From assembly GCA_036365515.1 (NCBI GenBank), contig CM070877.1:59383975-59447974 (forward strand): a DNA stretch of 64,000 nt, in the 5' to 3' direction. The notes under the pieces are model-generated. The model searched no databases, was not told where the DNA came from, and saw only the letters and a program-made list of their open reading frames with translations. Within the stretch, counting starts at the first letter, position 1. Every line of letters starts with the position of its first letter. The stretch comes from Torymus aiolomorphi (lineage: Eukaryota; Arthropoda; Insecta; Hymenoptera; Torymidae). The position numbers and the translations under genes are program-made. Below, one piece after another: positions 19,879 through 30,458 of this stretch.

Positions 19879-20283
19879 AGAAATATAAGTATTGTACAAG
19901 GAATGTGTAATGGTACACGTCTAAGAATAACTGGATTATATGCTCATAATGTTAAGGCAGAAATAATTACAGGCGAAAGAATTGGTGAAGAGGTTTTTAT
20001 TCCACGAATAACATTAAATACTGCAGATTCATCTTCATTTCCTTTTATTCTTTACCGTAAACAATTTCCAATTGTATTAGCTTTTGTCATTACAATAAAT
20101 AAATCTCAAGGACAGAGTTTCGATTCTATTGGAATTTTTATTAGACGACCACTATTTTCACATGGTCAGTTATATGTTGCTTTATCCCGATGTAAAAATC
20201 CTAACAATATATTTATTGAAAATTGTTCAGAAAATTCTTTAATAATAGATAACATTGTATGGAAAGAAATTTTTGTAATTTAA
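19879..20283 (+). pseudogene. Helitron-2 helicase C-terminus
   Basis: This continues the helicase after the solo LTR with NISIVQGMCNGTRL, FPIVLAFVITINKSQGQSF and GQLYVALSRCKNP, the last two being conserved helicase motifs V-VI of Helitron and PIF1 proteins. It ends with TAA at 20281-20283. It is AT rich like the first part. The apparent first residues read from within the LTR end are not real. Confidence 0.88.
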
Positions 20284-20545
20284 TCTATAATTTACACTAT
20301 AAGATTTGATGAGTGAGAATTTATGCCGTATTTGTATATGATCTCAATTTCTCCTAAGCTCAAGGAATTTATAACAATAATCATTTTAATTAAAATATTA
20401 CCCTTTGTGAAAATATAAGACATGTTGTATCTTCTCATAAGTTTAATATTGTAAATAATCTGACTATTGTTTTACACTTAATAAATAAATATTTCATAAT
20501 TATTTAATATATTAATGTGAAATATTTGTTTATTAAATGTAATAA

Positions 20546-20639
20546 AGATGTGAATTAATTTTCATTATATTTTAAACTTTACACAATTTTTATTTTAAAG
20601 AAATTACAATAATAAGTAATGAAAATTAATTCACATCTT
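20546..20639. repeat. 23-bp perfect inverted repeat (hairpin) after Helitron-2
   Basis: The arms AAGATGTGAATTAATTTTCA.. (20546-20568) and their complement (20617-20639) match over 23 bases with a 48-base loop. It lies ~260 bp after the helicase stop. It could be a small MITE or part of the Helitron 3' region. Helitron terminal hairpins are normally shorter and close to CTRR, so this is not a clean terminus. Confidence 0.7.
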
Positions 20640-21251
20640 ACATGGTGGAGGAAAGAAGGGCTAGGTTGGAGTCAAGGAGGATTACGGAGGGATGACTCCC
20701 ATGGTTTTTAGGGCTACTGGTGATGAATTCCATGGTTGTGTTTAGGCTCATTATATAAAAAATTATTGTGTAATTCTATATGATTTCGGCATGTCCCAAA
20801 ATCATAAATATAATTATTATCATTTCTTATATATAAAACCTAAGCTCAATAAAATCAAAAATTGAACGCGCCTATAACAGTACCTCAGTGGTGATGTGGA
20901 AAGCTGTTTCAAATGTAGTAATAGTTGAAAACATAATTGTCTATGTTGGTTCTAATAATAATTAGTATATTTTTGAGTTTTTTTAAATGTTCAAATTCAA
21001 AGATTTAGTGACAGTTTTCTCTTTGATGGTTTTTCGATTATCATAAAAAACAATAGTCCGGTAGTAGTCCAGAGGTGGAGGGGACGGTAGGTGGAGGGCG
21101 GTGGAGGGGGCGATGGAGGGCGGTGGAGGGACTGCGTTCAGATATAGCAGTAACGCCTATATAATATAGGGAGATATATATACACATATAAAATCCATAC
21201 ACATAAAATTTATATACATATGAAAACTAATACTAAACCATAATTTTACAG
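20640..21251. other. Spacer with G-rich minisatellite; no gene
   Basis: 20640-20760 is mixed sequence. 20760-21060 is AT rich. 21068-21135 is a short G-rich minisatellite of GGTGGAGGGC units. I see no coding signal. The last ~110 bases before 21252 are AT rich with a TTTTACAG acceptor. Confidence 0.5.
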
Positions 21252-21407
21252 AAGAAAATGCCTTGTTCAGCGCCATTCTAATTATGGGAAAGATGTATGG
21301 TCTGACTAAATTGTACCAAGATGAAACTCTGAGACTGACCATATGGGTCACGGGAGTAAAATTGCTTGTCAGTGTAACTACCATAAAAGGAGATAGAGTA
21401 TTGATAG
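21252..21407 (+). CDS. Copia gag exon 2 (putative)
   Basis: This is bounded by AATTTTACAG/AAGAAAATG and GATAG/GTGAGT. The 156-base exon is open in one frame (51 codons plus split codons) with protein-like content (ETLRLTIWVTGVKLLVSV, TTIKGDRVLI). Its phase fits exon 1 on the left and exon 3 on the right. It lies within the copia element, just before the main gag frame. The sequence shows only the sites and the open frame; splicing is inferred. Confidence 0.5.
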
Positions 21408-21608
21408 GTGAGTAAAATGGACCGCTAAGCGAAGGTCTTCAGTCTGTTGTTGCAGTTATGGGTACTGTGTGCTTTATACCTGCAGCAGCGGGGGCTTGCA
21501 GTGTGCCTTAATGTTTCAGTGTCTCATCGTTAAGCTCGTTTGTTGCATGGTATCGTTAAAGTTTAACGTGCCGTGTAACAAGCAAATAAATAATTATTAT
21601 AATCATAG

Positions 21609-23560
21609 ATCCGACAGCCCTTGATCAGGACCATGGAGAAGTGCTTATAGAAGGGTTAATAAGAAATGAAGTATTTGAAGAAACGATAGAAGTGGAAATT
21701 TACGATGGAAAAATCTGGTACATGGGGCATACCGACATACCTGTACTTGAACCACAAGAGGTAGAAGAAAGTTGCGCAACTGGTGATAGAGAGTTAAAAG
21801 TACAGGGGCTCAGTATAGAAGAGGACAGTCTAGAAAAAGTAAGAGGATGCTGTAGATGAGATAGAAGAGAAAAGTATAGAAACGGGAGATAGAAACAAGA
21901 GAGGCCAAAGTAGTGGCAACACCAAGCATATAGAAGAGGAAATTAAAGGTATGAAACCCCACATTAAGTCAGTACAAAAATTAAAAATTGATATTTCAAA
22001 ATTAAAGCTTAGCGAGTCCATATTGGCATCAAAACAAAGGCTAGACGAGAATAGAACATGGGTAGAAGAAAGCACTGATGGTAGTAGAATAGATAACATA
22101 CATAAAAGTAATAAAATTTTGTTGAATTTTGTAGGTATCAAAAATCGACTAGAGAAGTTGATAAAGATCAGTGAGGCTTCGGCGAAAAGGCAAGAAGAGT
22201 CAAGGAAGGAGATAAAGGAAAGGTTGAGTACATTCTTCCGAGACTCAAACGAAAATTATGATGATCTCAACAGAAGGATGCTGGCAAATGCTAGACAGAT
22301 GCATAAAACCATCAGTGAAATAAACAAGCGATTGATATCGCTGGAAACACAGCTAAATGAATGGAATGATAAGTGTGAAATGGATGAGAATTATGTAATA
22401 AACTCAACCAAAATAAATAGAGAAGTTATAGATAAGATTAGTAAGGATAGATTAGAAAGTAAAATTAATAACAAAAGGAGATCTGTACAACTAAATTTGA
22501 ATTCTAGTGCCCTTGATACCTCAAATAAAAATAAGGAATCACTAAATGCAAAAGAAACGATTAAACTTGAAATTTAGAATAAAGAAAATAATGTAAAAAG
22601 AGAATATAAGTTAAGTCGTAAATCAAAATTTGAACATTTTTCAGACTATCTAAAATCAGAACTTAGATCAAAGAACTTACTATATGTTATAGATAAAGAA
22701 CGAATAGATAAGGTAGATGAGCAGAAATTAGAACAGGATAGATTTAATGTAAGAGACATTATTATTAATAGAATAGAACTAGAATACTATAGTAAAATTG
22801 TAGATGAGACGGACCCCACTAAAATCCTGGAGAAATTGAAAGAGTTTAAAAACAGGGAAGTTAATTTAACCACTGTAGCAGTCAGAAGGCAATTATATAG
22901 TTTGACATATAATCCCAATAAACAAAATGCCTCTGAATTTATAGATAAGTTTGACGAGTTAGTTAGAGTACATGACAACATACCAGGTGAAAATAAACTC
23001 TCAGAAAAGGAGATAAGAGATGCATTTTATAATGCAATAATGCAGGGAGTTCCTTAAATTAAAACGATTGAATTTCTGAACAAATACAATCAAGGAGAAA
23101 GCATTGAATGTTCAAAATTAAAAACGTTTATTTTACTACAGGAAGCAGGTAGACGAGGAGCAATGGTGGCTGCAGGGGACACACCCAAAGCTGATGCAGC
23201 TGCAGCTACTAAAAGCTCAAGAATTAGAAAAGGTGAACAGTGCTACGTCTGTGGGGATATAGGACACTATGTGAAGGAGTGTCCGAACCCTGACACGATA
23301 TGTTATCACAGCAAGAAATTTGAGGGACACAAGGCAGAGGACTGTCCATACAAGAGAAGAGGCGGAGGCCCTGGCTTTGGCTCTGGAAGTACAAGGTGCG
23401 GTAATTCACATTATAATAGACGTGGTAGAGGAGGTAGAATTTTTGTCAGAGGAGGGGGTAGAAGTTACAAGCGTCCAAATCCCTACGTTAATTACAGAGA
23501 AAGACGAGATAGAGAAGGTGAAGGAAACATAGAAAAGATAGAAAAGGCAAATAATAAAGA
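21609..23560 (+). pseudogene. Copia gag, exon 3: coiled coil, UBN2 capsid and CCHC knuckles
   Basis: From a CATAG acceptor at 21608 the gag frame codes a novel N-terminal domain (EVLIEGLIRNEVFEETIE, YDGKIWYMGHTDIPVLEP), then a long charged coiled coil (21951-22577). A UBN2-type capsid follows (22780-23060: DPTKILEKLKEF, VRRQLYSLTYNP, ASEFIDKFDELV), then a zinc-knuckle region (23163-23560). Knuckle 1 CYVCGDIGHYVKEC is intact; knuckle 2 has Ser for its second Cys (CYHSKKFEGHKAEDC). Defects: a frameshift at ~21840, TAG at 22575, TAA at ~23056. An RGG-rich stretch follows. Gag of ~600 residues is long for copia. Confidence 0.8.
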
Positions 23561-24226
23561 GATAGCCAGGTATAGAGAATTAGTTGGATCACTGCTATAT
23601 TTATCAAACGCAGTTAGACCAGATATCACTTATGCAGTGAATGTACTTAGTCGACACCAGGTTAATCCAACTAAAGTAGAATGGGAATGGCCAAAAGCGT
23701 GTGTAGATATCTGAAGCACACATCCACACTTGGCATCATATTCAAAGGTAGAACAGACGAGTTAGAAGCATACTCTGATGTCAGCTTTGCAGATTGCAAA
23801 GGATCCAAAACGACAAGTGGATCAATAATCAGATTGTATGGTAACCATGTAGCTTGGAGGACACACAAACAAAACTATGTCGCATTATCAACCTGCCAAG
23901 CAGAATATGTGGCCATGAGTGAAGCATGTCAAGAACTGATATCGTATAATTTATTGACCATTTTTGTTAAAGAAGATTTCAAACCTATGAAACTGTACTG
24001 TAATAACAGAGCAGCAGAATCTAGCACAAAAATAATTGTTAGCAATAAATTGCGACACATGTCAGAAGTCAAAGAGCATTATGTAAAAGAATGAGTAGAG
24101 AGAGGCTTAGATAAAGTAAAATGGATCCCTTCAAAGGATCAGCTGGCAGATCTATTTACTAAAGCCTTACCACTAGAGACGCATAATAGATTAGCTAATA
24201 AAATACTAAATGTAGATATAGATTAG
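23561..24226 (+). pseudogene. Copia pol remnant: end of RT and RNase H
   Basis: Directly after gag the frame enters the end of copia RT (YRELVGSLLYLSNAVRPDIT, AVNVLSRHQ). This shows that protease, integrase and most of RT are deleted, with the junction near 23555. A frameshift at ~23690 leads to RNase H: AYSDVSFADCKGSKTTSG, HKQNYVALSTCQAEYVAMSE and a C-terminal DQLADLFTKALP. A TGA lies at ~24092, and the pol stop is TAG at ~24224. The element needs proteins from other copies to move. Confidence 0.9.
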
Positions 24227-24331
24227 TTATAATTTAAGTCCCTTACTAATATGAACATTTGATTTCAGATACTAAAGACCAGAAAAAATAGATGAGGCTC
24301 AGCGGGCAAGAAAAACTTCCTCGGGAGGGAG

Positions 24332-24614
24332 TGTTGTATATGTACTCGGGCGTTTGCTTGCCCGGTCTCTCCCGCCCCTCTCTCCTTACCAGCGAGCCCT
24401 TCTGTCTTGGTGCGAGTGCGCGTCAGTCCTCGCTTGAACTTTGTAGCGTAAGCACGGAGTTTAATATATTTATATAGATAGATAGCAATAAGAAAGCAGA
24501 GTGTAGATAGTTAGATAGAAGTGTGCGAATAAAGAACATTTATATTGAACTTATAAACTGTGTGTATAAGTGTTCCCTTTCCTTTCCCAGTGCGACAACC
24601 ACATTCTGCGAACA
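24332..24614 (+). repeat. Copia 3' LTR
   Basis: This 283-bp LTR matches the 5' LTR except for one 10-bp indel and scattered substitutions. The polypurine tract CGGGAGGGAG precedes it at 24322-24331. Confidence 0.93.
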
Positions 24615-24619
24615 ACGAT

Positions 24620-25091
24620 AAATGGAAAGTTCAATATTTGGTGCGACCCTAGTTGGACACATTATCGATCTTTACTCAAAACATAGAGTGATTACACTCA
24701 CTATACATATCTATCTTATAGTAATTAGGATAAACTCCGTGCAGACGGGGGTCGATTTCGATAAGGATTAGTTCTCATCCAACACGCGAACCGAGCGCGT
24801 GAATCGATACAACCACCACTACAGTGTAAACAGGATAAGCTCCATGCAGACGGGGGGCCGATTTCGATAATGATTAGTTCTCATCCAACGCTCGAACCGA
24901 ACGCGTGAACTGATACAAACACCTCTGCAACGTGCGTTGTGTCAAAGTAAACTTCTTCACAGTATTGTACATACCAGGTTAACGTATTTTTCGATAGTTT
25001 TCATTTTTTAACAACAGTGTTTCGCGATTGTTTAGCCGATAAAATGGCATAAGCTATGTTAAAAACTGAAAACAACCAAAGATCAGATACG
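24620..25091. repeat. Diverged tandem duplication of ~92 bp, otherwise empty
   Basis: Two copies of AGGATAARCTCC.TGCAGACGGGG...GATTAGTTCTCATCCAAC are found at about 24728-24818 and 24834-24925 (period ~106). The remainder up to 25091 holds nothing I recognise. Confidence 0.65.
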
Positions 25092-25901
25092 TTTAAAAAT
25101 AAGTGTGCAAGAAGGAAGAGAATAACCATGATCGAAACAGAAGACAAAAGTTTAGAAAAAGCTTTAAATTTCAATATTCTTACAACCACATACCTTCTTA
25201 AAAGTCAGTATCCAAAAAGGTAATTGTCGGTTTATATTACTACAAAAACTCCAAATGTTTCAAACCATTTATTCAGCTTTTGAATAGTCACTATACGCAC
25301 GGATTAAAGCTAGATTCAAATACATGGATCGGCATTCAAAATCGTTTTCAAGACATTACATTTGACAATCTGGGAAACATCGAGCGAAACGATAAAATAC
25401 AACTCAACGATGTTGATATTATTTTCACAACATCGTACGGCACAAAATCTGTTATATTCGATAGAGGATTTACAAATCAAGAGAGTACGAGAAGAAGAAA
25501 AATATACACTACAGAGGTCATCATGCAAAAACGCACTTTTGAAGGTTTAAAAAGTTCTGCGGTGTGTGTCGACGAGAGATTTCGTCGTCTTGAACGTATT
25601 ATTTCGCTAGTGAATCAGTGTAAAGACTTAATTTATGATGAACCAAAATTATTACAGCAGACGAATTAATAAGTGCAGATGGTGAAAAAATTATAAAACC
25701 AAATTAGAAGAACACGCTAATGAAATAAAAATACGAGTTAAAGAGGAATTGGATACTATGCAAGACACTGTATTTGTTAAATTCTACTTTGATATTTTGT
25801 ACCTTGAATTAACAACACTTTGTACTAATTTATTATATCATGAACTAACGAGCATATATTGTCAAGAAATTTTAAACGGTTTTGAGTCTCAACTCATCTA
25901 A
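25092..25901 (+). pseudogene. Degraded gene of unknown family
   Basis: An ATG at ~25130 opens MIETEDKSLEKALNFNILTT.. to ~25215. The protein continues after a one-base shift in an A run (CFKPFIQLLNSHYTHGLKL, DSNTWIGIQNRFQDITFDN, SVIFDRGFTNQESTRRRKIY, CVDERFRRLERIISLVNQCK) to ~25665. After another shift it ends with EELDTMQDTVFVKFYFDIL and a TAA at ~25901. The total is about 250 residues without introns. The content is hydrophilic and AT rich. I do not recognise it. A transposon- or virus-derived accessory protein is possible, but nothing in the sequence proves it. Confidence 0.45.
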
Positions 25902-26019
25902 ATATATTTCCAGAAAATTTTATTTTCTATCTTCTTTGTGTCTTTAAAAAAAAATTTCGTCAGACGCGTATGTTTTCAAACGAATGTAATCATTATCCTG
26001 CGACACATTATTATCAAAT

Positions 26020-26152
26020 CCAAATATATAAGCATATGTATTGTCGTCTATAGCCTGGCGGAAACATAGCTTTACCTGTATGTTATATCTAATCGTAAAA
26101 AGAATTTTCAAAACGACATTTTTTCCTGCGACACATTACTACACATATGCTT

Positions 26153-26155
<3 letters not shown>
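26020..26155. repeat. Dispersed repeat 'ATAAGCATATGTA..CTGCGACACATTACT', copy 1
   Basis: The segment from ATAAGCATATGTATTGTCG through CTATAGCCTGGCGGAAA to CCTGCGACACATTACT matches 31125-31240 and partly 31255-31330. The period of about 130 bp in the right-hand copies suggests an old tandem array that was opened by later insertions. Confidence 0.7.
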
Positions 26156-26157
<2 letters not shown>

Positions 26158-26211
<54 letters not shown>

Positions 26212-26237
26212 TTTATATATATATATATATATAAATA
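26158..26237. repeat. (TA)n microsatellite, mariner target
   Basis: TA repeats run up to the mariner left end. Mariner duplicates TA, so this is a natural target. Confidence 0.95.
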
Positions 26238-27531
26238 CGAGGGTCATTTGACAGGTATCTAGCCTCACCGCAAGATGGTGCCACTATCGCACCAGAAATA
26301 CACTACAGTGCAGTATCTTCCTGTAAACGGTTACAGACGAAATTTCAGCCGGATCGGAGTTGTAGTTTATTTTTGAGAGCGTGTGAAAGCAAATGTGTCC
26401 GTTGATTTTTGAAAAAATGGAGAAAGAACAATATCGGTCGGTGATTCGATTCTTGTTTTTGGAAGGGAAATCGCGCAGTGAAAATAAAGAACGCTTGGAT
26501 GCAGTGTATGGGGATGCTTCTCCTTCGATGGCGACCGTTAAATTTTGGTATAACGAGTTTCAACATGGTCGTACGTCGGTTTTTGATGATCCACGCCCAG
26601 GTGCTCCGAAAACAGCCACTACGGAGGAGAACGTGACAAAAATACACGATATCGTTTTGTCAGACCGCCGATTAAAGGTGCACAAGATAGCTGCGATAGT
26701 AGGCATCTCAGAAGAACGCGTGTGGCATATCCTACATGAGATTTTAGGCATGAGGAAGCTGTCAGCAAGGTGGGTGCCGCGTTTGCTGACTGCAGACAAC
26801 AAGCGCATCCGTGTGACCAGTTCAGAGCAGTGTTTGGAGCTGTTTAATCGCAATCCAAAAGAGTTTTTGCGTAGTTACGTGACTGTCGACGAAATATGGA
26901 TTCACTACTACACTCCAGAGACCAAGGAGCAGTCAAAACAGTGGACCTTACCCGGTGAACCTGCTCCGAAGAAGGCGAAGACGGTCCCGTCGGCCGGAAA
27001 GGTGATGGCCACTGTTTTCTGGGATTCTCAAGGTGTGATTTTTATTGACTATCTGGAGAAGGGCAAAACGGTCACAGGACAGTACTACGCCGAACTATTG
27101 AGCCGATTTGACGCCGTGTTAGAAGAAAAACGGCCCCATTTGTCTAAAAAGAAAGTGCTTTTCCACCACGATAATGCACCGGCTCACACTTCTGCACTCG
27201 CCACGGCTAAATTGGTCGAATTACGCTACGAACTGCTGCCCCATCCACCGTATTCTCCAGATTTGGCTCCGTGCGACTTTTTTTTGTTTCCGAACCTAAA
27301 AAATTCGCTTGCCGGGAAGAGATTCCACTCCAATAACGAAATAATCGCCGCCACGGAGGCCTATTTTGCAAACCAAGAGAAAACATTTTTTTCAACGGGG
27401 TTAAAAAAATTGGAACACCGCTGAACCAAGTGTATTCAACTAAAAGGAGACTACATTGAAAAATAAATTTTATTTTTTGTAAAATTTTGGTGTTTTCATT
27501 TGTAGGCTAGGTACTTATCAAATGACCCTCG
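26238..27531 (+). mobile_element. Mariner element, full length, irritans-like
   Basis: The 1294-bp element has terminal inverted repeats of ~28 bp starting CGAGGGTCATTTGA. (The left end reads CAGGTATCTAGCCT after this; the right end, complemented, reads TAAGTACCTAGCCT.) It is flanked by TA at 26236-26237 and 27532-27533. It carries one transposase gene. Length, TIR and TA duplication are all as expected for a complete mariner. Near-intact coding suggests it arrived late compared with its neighbours. Confidence 0.95.
26393..27424 (+). CDS. Mariner transposase, truncated by a late nonsense codon
   Basis: The gene codes 343 residues. The N-terminal paired HTH spans ~10-110 (SVIRFLFLEGKSRSE, SMATVKFWYNEFQHGRTSV, VGISEERVWHIL), followed by the linker motif WVPRLLT at 127-133. 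The DDE/D catalytic domain has Asp166 (VTVDEIWIHYY), Asp260 (FHHDNAPAH) and Asp295 (YSPDLAPCD), i.e. D,D34D. The next codons after the TGA at 27422-27424 continue TKCIQLKGDYIEK to a TAA at 27464, the usual mariner C-terminus. The TGA therefore replaces a conserved Trp codon and removes 14 residues. A second in-frame Met lies at 26417. Confidence 0.95.
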   Translation: MCPLIFEKMEKEQYRSVIRFLFLEGKSRSENKERLDAVYGDASPSMATVKFWYNEFQHGRTSVFDDPRPGAPKTATTEENVTKIHDIVLSDRRLKVHKIAAIVGISEERVWHILHEILGMRKLSARWVPRLLTADNKRIRVTSSEQCLELFNRNPKEFLRSYVTVDEIWIHYYTPETKEQSKQWTLPGEPAPKKAKTVPSAGKVMATVFWDSQGVIFIDYLEKGKTVTGQYYAELLSRFDAVLEEKRPHLSKKKVLFHHDNAPAHTSALATAKLVELRYELLPHPPYSPDLAPCDFFLFPNLKNSLAGKRFHSNNEIIAATEAYFANQEKTFFSTGLKKLEHR

Positions 27532-27535
27532 TATA

Positions 27536-29968
27536 TATGTTTGTAAATTGGTACTTTTGAGGAGATGTGAACCTTCCGCTCAGAGTTCGGACAACGTGAC
27601 TAAAGAAATAATGACCCTCAGGTTACCGACTCTGGGAAAAGGGGGTATAGATTTCTCCTCAAAAGTCGCGATTCTTGCTTTGAGAAATTTGAGGAATCTC
27701 TTCAAAATGCCGACATCTCTTCAAAAGTACCGATCTATACGTTGCTATCTCTTCAAATATACCAATTTCCATAGTTATGATATATATATATATGGGAGCG
27801 TCCAACAGAAACGGGCCACCGAGCGCGCGCGGTGCCTTTTTTCGCGTAAAAGGCGCTCTGTTTAACTCGCTCATAATCGTCTGCTGCGTCTTCGAAAAAA
27901 AAAACAAGGACCTATATCGATAGATTTTTTACTGCTCTTTCCAATTGCGCCATTGTTTTTATTGCGAAACGCGTTCTTCCGGACGAAAACTCGAGTTGAA
28001 TATTGAAAGCCATTTTTCTCAAAGTATATCATGTTTTTTTCAAAATAAACTACACCATTGGAAAGTACAACTCTTAAGCTTCAAAATCCTATCTTGGAGA
28101 AGTTGGAGAAATAAAGGGTTTAAAAGTAACAACATGAAAAAGACAGCGCCGAGGGTCCGCGCGAGCCCCTCGCGCCCGTGCGTACGGCTCGTTTAAGTGT
28201 ACGCTCTATTCAATTCGCTAATAATCGTGTACCAAGTCTCTGAAAAAAGAACTGAGGACATATATCGATAGATTTTTTCCTGCTCTTTCCAATGGTGCTA
28301 TTATTTTTATTCCGAAATGTTTCCTTCTAGTTGATAATTCCATTTGAATGTTTAAACTCTATTTTTTCAATAAAATATCAGTCTTTTCTTCAAAATGAAT
28401 TATATTCTTCAAAAGTACAAGTCTTAAACTATAAAATATTCTATTTTTAAGTTGAAACATGAAAAGTTCAAAAATAGGAAGATCAAAAAGACAGCGGCTG
28501 CCCGAACTTTTTACGCTATGCTCAAGGGCGGATTAATACACGCGATGTGCTATTTCGCCCTTTCTTTTTTGTAAATATAAAATGTTTTGTAACTTGCAAT
28601 GCCAATGCGTGGACATAATTTTGTGGATCTAGTTGTAACAGTTAGTATAATATTACAATGAACTTTGTTCTTTTATATAACAAAATTTGAAAAACATAAT
28701 ATATTAAACATAAAAATATCCATGAACGCACTGAAAGCAGTGAAACAGAAATTTAAAATAACCTTATATATTGTTTAATCTGGCATAACAATATTACCTT
28801 TTCCTTTAAATTCTAATTTTTTTACATTTTTTTTGATTTTATAAGAATTGTCCTTTTTGCGACATCCGCTTCTTTCTTTGTTTGAGTTTTAAGTACTTTT
28901 TCTTTTTTGATCGGTGGATATAATTGAGACTCTTCTGACGCTGAAAATCTTTTAAGTTCTAACTTTTTGGCATCATTTAATAATTTAATACAATGAAACA
29001 ATTGAGTTCCAGGTATTGTCTTAGCTGAGGCTAGCCTGCTTTGTAGCTTTTCTGTAGCCTTTAAGTAATCGTCTTTTGATGAAAAAAAAGCACTCAATAT
29101 TTTTGAAATACTCCGTTGCCCGTTTGTATAAATCTTGGGGCGTCAATATATAATTGTCGGATACTCTCCGTAAACTTTCTCGTGCATTTCGGAATAAAAA
29201 TAATAGCACCATTGGAAAGAGCAGGAAAAAATCTATCGATATATGTCCTTAGTTCTTTTTTCAGAGACTTGGTACACGATTATTAGCGAATTGAATAGAG
29301 CGTGCACTTAAACGTGCCGTACGCACGGGCGCGAGGAGCTCGCGCGGACCCTTGGCGCTGTCTTTTTCATGTTGTTACTTTTAAACCCTTTATTTCTCCA
29401 ACTTCTCCAAGATAGGGTTTTGAAGCTTAAGAGTTGTACTTTCCAATGGTGTAGTGTATTTTGAAAAAAAAAACATGATATACTTTGAGAAAAATGGCTT
29501 TCAATATTCAACTCGAGTTTTCGTCCGGAAGAAAGCGTTTCGCAATAAAAACAATGGCACCATTGAAAAGAGCAGGAACAAATCTATCGATATGGGTCCT
29601 TGGTTTTTTTTTTCAAAGACGCAGCATACGATTATGAATGAGTTAAACAGAGCGCCTTTTACGCGAAAAATGGCACCGCGCGCGCTCGGTGGCTCGTTTC
29701 TGCTGGACGCTCCCATATATATATCATAACTATGGGAATTGGTATATTTGAAGAGATATCAACGTACAGATCGGTACTTTTGAAGAGATGTCGGCATTTT
29801 GAAGAGACTCCTCAAATTTCTCAAAGCAAGAATCGCGACTTTTGAGGAGAAATCTATACCCCCTTTTCCCAGAGTTGGTAACCTGAGGGTCATTATTCTT
29901 TAGTCACATTGTCCGAACTCTGAGCGAAAGGTTCACATCTCCTCAAAAGTACCAATTTACAAACATAT
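27536..29968. repeat. Large inverted repeat, ~784-bp arms, 865-bp centre
   Basis: The left arm 27536-28319 and right arm 29185-29968 are mirror copies with few differences. Inside each arm lie a GGGAGCGTCCARCAGAAACG end (27794; mirror at 29714) flanked by TATATA, and two diverged ~345-bp direct units with the motif CTATATCGATAGATTTTT..CTGCTCTTTCCAA. The outer 245 bp of each arm is the unit repeated in tandem at the right. This looks like a foldback-type DNA element with long subterminal repeats. The centre holds a short coding relic. Confidence 0.85.
28822..29212 (-). pseudogene. Coding relic in the centre of the inverted repeat
   Basis: Two minus-strand frames overlap at a T8 run near 29083 and read as one peptide after a one-base shift: RESLRRVSDNYILTPQDLYK..ATEYFKN, then KDDYLKATEKLQSRLASAKT, IPGTQLFHCIKLLNDAKK and a Lys-rich end. 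It begins inside the repeat arm. About 125 residues, mostly helical and basic. It may be the C-terminus of a transposase that once mobilised this element, but I cannot name the family. Confidence 0.4.
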
Positions 29969-30458
29969 ATATAACTATGGGAATTGGTATATTTGAAGAG
30001 ATATCAACGTATAGATCGGTACTTTTGAAGAGATGTCGGCATTTTGAAGAGACTCCTCAAATTTCTCAAAGCAAGAATCGCGACTTTTGAGGAGAAATCT
30101 ATACCCCCTTTTCCCAGAGTCGGTCACCTGAGGGTCATTATTTCTTTAGTCACATTGTCCGAAATCTGAACGAAAGGTTCACATCTCCTCAAAAGTACCA
30201 ATTTACAAACATATATATAACTATGGGAATTGGTATATTTGAAGAGATATCAACGTATAGATCGGTACTTTTGAAGAGATGTCGGCATTTTGAAGAGACT
30301 CCTCAAATTTCTCAAAGCAAGAATCGCGACTTTTGAGGAGAAATCTATACCCCCTTTTCCCAGAGTCGGTAACCTGAGGGTCATTATTTCTTTAGTCACA
30401 TTGTCCGAAATCTGAACGAAAGGTTCATATCTCCTCAAAAGTACCAATTTACAAACAT

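Larger units (their letters stand above)
17720..20283 (+). mobile_element. Helitron-2, 5'-truncated, split by a solo LTR
   Basis: Only the C-terminal half of the PIF1-like helicase remains: 17945-18471 and, after the inserted LTR, 19879-20283. Upstream, 17720-17944 is AT rich and may be Helitron non-coding sequence (it starts GGTGAGCTTCGCCCC). The 3' tail probably runs to about 20640, where a hairpin lies, but no clear CTRR terminus could be fixed. It is a different copy from Helitron-1 because the orientation is opposite and the portions differ. Confidence 0.75.
12744..24614 (+). mobile_element. Ty1/copia retrotransposon with nested insertions
   Basis: The two LTRs (12744-13036, 24332-24614) are highly similar and start TGTTGTATATG and end TGCGAACA. 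The 5-bp duplication ACGAT is found at 12739-12743 and 24615-24619. That shows both LTRs belong to one insertion although they are 11.9 kb apart. A primer site follows the left LTR and a purine tract (CCTCGGGAGGGAG) precedes the right LTR. The element's own sequence covers about 13037-13464, ~16682-17360 in part, and 21140-24331. The rest was inserted later. Pol is internally deleted, so it is non-autonomous. Confidence 0.93.

Noticed and set aside
12744..24614. Two independent copia solo LTRs
   Set aside because: The ACGAT duplication at both outer flanks, the primer site after the left LTR and the purine tract before the right one show a single insertion.
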